A DNA stretch of 44,776 nucleotides from an uncultured Mycoplasmatota bacterium (GTDB lineage: Bacteria; Bacillota_I; Bacilli_A; RF39; UBA660), in the NCBI GenBank assembly GCA_947643405.1, contig CANRVY010000012.1:1-44776 (forward strand). Reading direction: 5' to 3'. Position 1 is the first letter of the stretch; each line of letters begins with the position of its first letter. Made by a program: the position numbers and the translations under genes. The notes below the pieces were generated by a model. The model did not search any database and had not been told where the DNA came from. It saw only the letters and a program-made list of their open reading frames with translations. Positions 41,233 through 44,776 of this stretch are shown here, piece after piece.

Positions 41233-41763
41233 TTATATTAAATAAATAAGCCCCAATATAATAAGTACTGATCCACCAATTATGGTAGATATTTTTCCTA
41301 ATTTCTGATGAACTTTTTTTCCTAAATGCAATCCCAAAAAGGTAAATACAAAACTTGTTAAAGAAAACAAAACTGCACATAAAAGATAATGAGATGTTAA
41401 CATTTTTAAACCTACACCAACAGAAAAGCTATCTATACTAACAGCTAATCCAAAAAATAGCATTTCTAATATTGTCAACTTTTTTATGTCATCTTGTTCT
41501 TTTCTACTTTCTATAATCATTTGAAGTCCAATAAAAGAAAGCACTATAAATACAATAATATCAGGATTGATTGGAAACCATTTTAATATAATCGCCCCAA
41601 TAAATACTCCAAGAAGTGGCATAACAAAATGATAACTTCCAACAATAACTGATAATATATCAATATCTTTCTCTTTAATGTCTAATGTCCCATATGCTAG
41701 AGATAAAGAAAAAGCATCCATACTAAGACTAATCCCAATTATAAAAATAATCCATATTGACAT
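41233..41763 (-). CDS. MntP/YtaF-family transporter
   Basis: 176 residues, six membrane helices in two similar halves. Helix 1 has SLSMDAFSLSLAYG and helix 4 GLAVSIDSFSVGVGL. The conserved Asp of each half is the metal-coordinating pair of MntP. The family exports manganese (MntP); the Bacillus branch (YtaF) is made under sporulation control. Sequence alone does not separate the two here. FemAB lies 35 bases upstream on the same strand. Confidence 0.82.
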   Translation of the reverse strand: MSIWIIFIIGISLSMDAFSLSLAYGTLDIKEKDIDILSVIVGSYHFVMPLLGVFIGAIILKWFPINPDIIVFIVLSFIGLQMIIESRKEQDDIKKLTILEMLFFGLAVSIDSFSVGVGLKMLTSHYLLCAVLFSLTSFVFTFLGLHLGKKVHQKLGKISTIIGGSVLIILGLIYLI

Positions 41764-41798
41764 AGAGTGCCTCCTACATCAATATATTCTTTTTAATT

Positions 41799-42980
41799 TT
41801 ACTTATGATGTAAAAGAGGCGAAAATAGTTTTTGTAAATAATAATACCAACTAATTGGAAGTTCATAATCACCAATCAATTCTTCTACATAACCATCAAA
41901 TCCACGCTTAAACTGGTAGACTCCATCTTCTTTATTTGGTTCTCCCATAATACCATAAAAATTATATTTTTGAAATTGATTTTCTATCCCATACTGAATC
42001 ATAGTCCATTGCATGAAATAAGAAGAACCAAGATGTAAATATTCTTTTTTATTTCCACCAAATAAATAAATTAATTCATCACCATACAGCAAAAAAACAC
42101 CAGCAGATATAACAAATTTTCCATTCTGATTGACATTCATTTCTTCTGCTTCTTTTAATAAAATGTGTTCTTTTTCTAATTGCTTTTCTATCTCTTCTGT
42201 CGGCTTCTTTTGAGAAAGCTCTTGAATTTTCTTTTCTAATCTTTTCTTATACTCTTTTACATCAATTTCACCAAGCATAAATTTCACTTCATTTCTTGGT
42301 GAAAAGTTTAAATATAAGGCCTCATAATAAGAAAGACTTCTAGCAACAAAACCTTCCCTTTTACTAGTTTCTTTTATCAATTCATCCACAATTCTAAGTT
42401 CTTCAAAATTTGCTTCACGAATTATAATTCCATTCTTCTCTGCTTTCTTAATCATTCTTTTTGGCAAAGTATGTATCCTCTTAAAAATATTTTCCTTTGT
42501 TTCATTTAAGGAAAGTGCAAATAAATATTTAAATTGTTGATAAATATCATTTGATTTTTTAAAGCCAGTTCGTTTTAAATTTTCAATTCCTCTTTGATGA
42601 TTGATTCCACCTGGCACTATATTTCCATCTATATCTTTTTCTTCCGTTATGTAATAAGGATCAATTCTTAATGTATAACCATTTTTATTCTCAATATATT
42701 TTTTCAAATTTTGAGTGAAAAAATATAAAAGTTCATAATTTTCATAATCAACCAATAAGCCTCTAGGAGCATAAAATTCATTATATCCAAAATGTGTTTT
42801 TCTTGCCCCCATCATAGTTGCTGCAATAATCTCATTTTCTTTTTTTACTCCAACATAATATGACACATATCCACTTTTTTCTCTCATTTTTGCCATTTCT
42901 GGAGTTTGCATAAAATTTTTTAAAGAATGTGTAGAAGAAAATTCGCGAAATTCTTTTTCTGTTAACTCTGTAAATTCCAT
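41799..42980 (-). CDS. FemAB-family peptidoglycan bridge aminoacyltransferase
   Basis: 393 residues with two GNAT-like subdomains. FMQTPEMAKMREKSGYVSYYVGVKKENEIIAATMM and GYNEFYAPRGLLVDY mark the first. A helical arm EYKKRLEKKIQELSQKKPTEEIEKQLEKEHILLKEAEEM (about 245-285) interrupts the second, which ends VISAGVFLLYG, YLHLGSSYFMQW and FYGIMGEPNKEDGVYQFKRGFDG. Enzymes of this family use aminoacyl-tRNA to add bridge residues to lipid II or the pentapeptide. The amino acid cannot be told. It starts one base after the flippase gene, so the pair is coupled. Confidence 0.92.
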   Translation of the reverse strand: MEFTELTEKEFREFSSTHSLKNFMQTPEMAKMREKSGYVSYYVGVKKENEIIAATMMGARKTHFGYNEFYAPRGLLVDYENYELLYFFTQNLKKYIENKNGYTLRIDPYYITEEKDIDGNIVPGGINHQRGIENLKRTGFKKSNDIYQQFKYLFALSLNETKENIFKRIHTLPKRMIKKAEKNGIIIREANFEELRIVDELIKETSKREGFVARSLSYYEALYLNFSPRNEVKFMLGEIDVKEYKKRLEKKIQELSQKKPTEEIEKQLEKEHILLKEAEEMNVNQNGKFVISAGVFLLYGDELIYLFGGNKKEYLHLGSSYFMQWTMIQYGIENQFQKYNFYGIMGEPNKEDGVYQFKRGFDGYVEELIGDYELPISWYYYLQKLFSPLLHHK

Positions 42981-42981
42981 T

Positions 42982-44631
42982 CTATACCTCCTTTTTTACA
43001 AATTTTTTTATAATTGGTATTTTTTTAAAAATCTGCTTTCCAAATACTGTGCTTATTGTTCCAGTCTTCCATGTGATAAAAAAATATATCATACTCCCAA
43101 TAATACCATAAAGACAAACAACAAAAACTGAATATAGTTTAGTATTTCCTTCAAGTGGAACTACATTTTCTAATAATAATAGTACAAATACCATTGCAAT
43201 ATTCGCAATCATGCAATACCCAAAGTGTTGTATTGTGGTTTTATATTGAACATGAAAATCCTGTTTGAGTGTATATAGATTCATAATAATTGTAATAGAA
43301 TAGCCAATAATTGTAGATGTGATTGCACCATAATAAGCTGGAATTCCAATATAATCAAAAAATAACATAAATGGAACATTCATAAAAATATTAAATAAAA
43401 GACCTAAAATCAAGCTCGCATAAACTTTTTTTAATCGATCTAAAGATTGCATGGTAACATTAAAATTCAAAAATAAACTTGCAAATATTGTTACAAAAAT
43501 ACTATATGAAAATACTTTTGGACCAATTTCACTTGTACCATAAAAAATATTCCAAACAGGAACAGAAAGCAAGCTTAGACCTGTCGCCATTGGGATTGTG
43601 CAAAAGAAAATAATCTGCAATGTCTTATTTATTTTTCTTCGTACACCTTCAAAGTTTTTTGACACATAATCCCTAGTCATATTTGGAAGCAAACTTACAA
43701 CAATTCCATTCGCAATTGAGATTACAATTGTATTCAGTTTAGAACCCCAAGTTGTCAGTACACTCATAACTGCTTCTGCTGTTGTTACATCCATGCCTAC
43801 TTCATTCACTAATGTTTTTACTACTGTAAACATATCAACCAAACTATAAGAAGAGCCAACGATACTCATCAAAATAAATGGTAATGTATAAGTAATCAAT
43901 TTCTTTACGATCTGTTTTGTCGTAATATTTTTTTCTTCTTCCGTTTCTATATAATCTTTTTTATTCCGGATTCCAGAATTTTTAATTTTAATAAATAGAT
44001 AAACAAGTGTTACCATTGCTCCTACAGTTGCTCCAAATACCGCAATTCCTACAGCTTCTTTAACAGATTGATTTAACATATAAATTGAAATATAACTTCC
44101 AATCAAAATTACAGCAATTCGAACAACTTGTTCAATGACTTCACTAATAGAAGAAGGAGCAATATATCTATGTCCTTGCAAATATCCTCGCATAACACTA
44201 AGCATTGTAACAAAAAGAATTGCAGTAGACGAAATTCTTACTACATATGTTATTTCTTCCCAAGTATGGCCACCTGTTATATCTCCAATAATCAAATGAG
44301 ATAAAAATGGAGCAAATATAAACAATACTAAAAATGAAATTATAGACATTGCTAAGACTATTTTATATGCAATTTTATATGCTCGCTCTTTTGTATGATG
44401 ATAACCCAATGTATCATATTCACTAATCATCTTTGACATAGCAAGAGGAATTCCTACTGTTGAAAGAGTCAAAAAAAGTGTATATAAACTATAGGCATAA
44501 CCATATAAAGCACCTCCACGCTCTCCAATGATTGCATGAAACGGAATTACATATAAAACACCTAATACTTTACTTAAAATAATACATATTGTTGCAATAA
44601 ATGCACCTTTTAAAAATGATTCTTTTTTCAT
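42982..44631 (-). CDS. MurJ/SpoVB-type polysaccharide flippase (MOP superfamily)
   Basis: About 549 residues and 14 membrane segments. FLKGAFIATICIILSKVLGVLYVIPFHAIIGERGGALYGYAYSLYTLFLTLSTVGIPLAMSKMISEY is the start typical of YtgP/SpoVB proteins. GVPLA-type Pro-Leu-Ala and conserved Arg follow. Such proteins move lipid II or related undecaprenyl-linked glycans across the membrane. Coupling to the FemAB gene suits lipid II. I chose ATG 44631 (GGAAG at five bases); an ATG at 44643 is possible. Promoter at 44654-44682. Confidence 0.9.
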   Translation of the reverse strand: MKKESFLKGAFIATICIILSKVLGVLYVIPFHAIIGERGGALYGYAYSLYTLFLTLSTVGIPLAMSKMISEYDTLGYHHTKERAYKIAYKIVLAMSIISFLVLFIFAPFLSHLIIGDITGGHTWEEITYVVRISSTAILFVTMLSVMRGYLQGHRYIAPSSISEVIEQVVRIAVILIGSYISIYMLNQSVKEAVGIAVFGATVGAMVTLVYLFIKIKNSGIRNKKDYIETEEEKNITTKQIVKKLITYTLPFILMSIVGSSYSLVDMFTVVKTLVNEVGMDVTTAEAVMSVLTTWGSKLNTIVISIANGIVVSLLPNMTRDYVSKNFEGVRRKINKTLQIIFFCTIPMATGLSLLSVPVWNIFYGTSEIGPKVFSYSIFVTIFASLFLNFNVTMQSLDRLKKVYASLILGLLFNIFMNVPFMLFFDYIGIPAYYGAITSTIIGYSITIIMNLYTLKQDFHVQYKTTIQHFGYCMIANIAMVFVLLLLENVVPLEGNTKLYSVFVVCLYGIIGSMIYFFITWKTGTISTVFGKQIFKKIPIIKKFVKKEV

Positions 44632-44653
44632 AGCATCTTCCATTCTCTTTCTT

Positions 44654-44682
44654 ATTATACCCTTTTTTCTTTATTTTCTCAA
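44654..44682 (-). promoter_or_regulatory. promoter of the flippase-femAB operon
   Basis: TTGAGA (44677-44682), 17 bases, TATAAT (44654-44659) on the minus strand. Confidence 0.75.
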
Positions 44683-44694
44683 TATAGCATATAA

Positions 44695-44728
44695 GAGAAG
44701 AAAAAAATGTAGAAATTCTACATTTTTT
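44695..44728 (-). terminator. terminator of the gene beyond the window edge
   Basis: AAAAAATGTAGA / TCTACATTTTTT, a perfect 12-bp stem with a 3-base loop (44702-44728) then T-rich sequence on the minus strand. It could act on both strands. Confidence 0.8.
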
Positions 44729-44755
44729 CTTTATTGTAATTTCAACCGCACCAAT

Positions 44756-44776
44756 TTAATCATAATTTAATTCTAC
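44756..44776 (-). CDS. possible last codons of an upstream gene
   Basis: Reading in from the right edge, one frame gives VELNYD then TAA (44756-44758), about 28 bases before a strong terminator. Too short to identify. Confidence 0.25.
   Translation of the reverse strand, partial: VELNYD

Noticed and set aside
41192-41380. Minus-strand 62-codon frame overlapping the MntP/YtaF gene
   Set aside because: It overlaps a well-supported gene in another frame and runs through its terminator.
1-44776. CRISPR arrays, prophage, integrase or conjugation genes
   Set aside because: I looked for regularly spaced repeats, tRNA-flanked integrases and phage structural genes and saw none. The only mobile traces are the IS110-type relic and the Rpn-type nuclease gene.

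Overview
The window reads as chromosome from an AT-rich, endospore-lineage Bacillota bacterium, probably an uncultured gut member of Bacilli close to the RF39/Erysipelotrichales side. The reasons are a complete Spo0A with a perfect 0A box upstream, Gram-positive gene order (rimP-nusA-rnpM-infB), a tyrosine T-box, TTGACA/TATAAT-type promoters and GGAGG ribosome sites. Several genes end in TGA, so the genetic code is the standard one, not the Mycoplasma one. Taxonomy is inference. Most genes lie on the minus strand. Plus-strand genes form small islands at 22.4-24.1, 26.1-27.0 and 27.9-28.5 kb.

Layout by coordinate: (1) 1-2.9 kb, surface module: the start of a type IV prepilin whose frame is broken at a 10-G tract, a phosphodiester glycosidase-like protein, and a membrane protein with two copies of a repeated extracellular module. 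(2) 2.9-12.1 kb, central carbon and envelope: gpmI, a decayed gene, a bitopic membrane protein, spo0A, tpiA, a GT4 glycolipid glycosyltransferase, a dUTPase, a UPF0104-type membrane protein and pgk. (3) 12.1-14.2 kb: a small pseudopilin and a large prepilin carrying the same extracellular module. (4) 14.2-16.3 kb: a Tyr T-box controlling deoC-tyrS. (5) 16.3-22.3 kb: rbfA, an IS110-type transposase relic, small membrane ORFs, and infB-rnpM-nusA-rimP. (6) 22.4-30.0 kb: a CPBP protease, a phosphoesterase, a pilin-module relic, a DUF2099-like protein opposite a LysR regulator, a HAD phosphatase, an unknown protein facing a C39-like peptidase, a lipoprotein and a Nudix-like stub. (7) 30.1-36.5 kb: tmRNA, smpB, a degenerate J-protein, rnr, small membrane proteins, rmuC and rpmE. 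(8) 36.6-44.8 kb: a BI-1-like protein, an SGNH-like protein, murA, fba, an Rpn nuclease, an MntP/YtaF-type transporter, a FemAB ligase and a MurJ/SpoVB-type flippase.

How parts work together: pgk, tpiA, gpmI and fba supply lower glycolysis but are dispersed. tmRNA and SmpB, with RNase R nearby, form the ribosome-rescue set. MurA, FemAB and the flippase serve peptidoglycan. The GT4 enzyme and the UPF0104 protein point to glycolipid/envelope metabolism.

The best candidate for an undescribed system is a dispersed pilin/adhesin regulon. Two prepilin genes 14 kb apart share about 80 bp of promoter and leader, with tandem 11-bp direct repeats exactly 22 bp upstream of an extended -10. A third, decayed copy lies at 24.1-24.2 kb. 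One prepilin carries a G tract that would switch its reading frame, and the large prepilin shares its C-terminal module with a membrane-anchored two-module protein.
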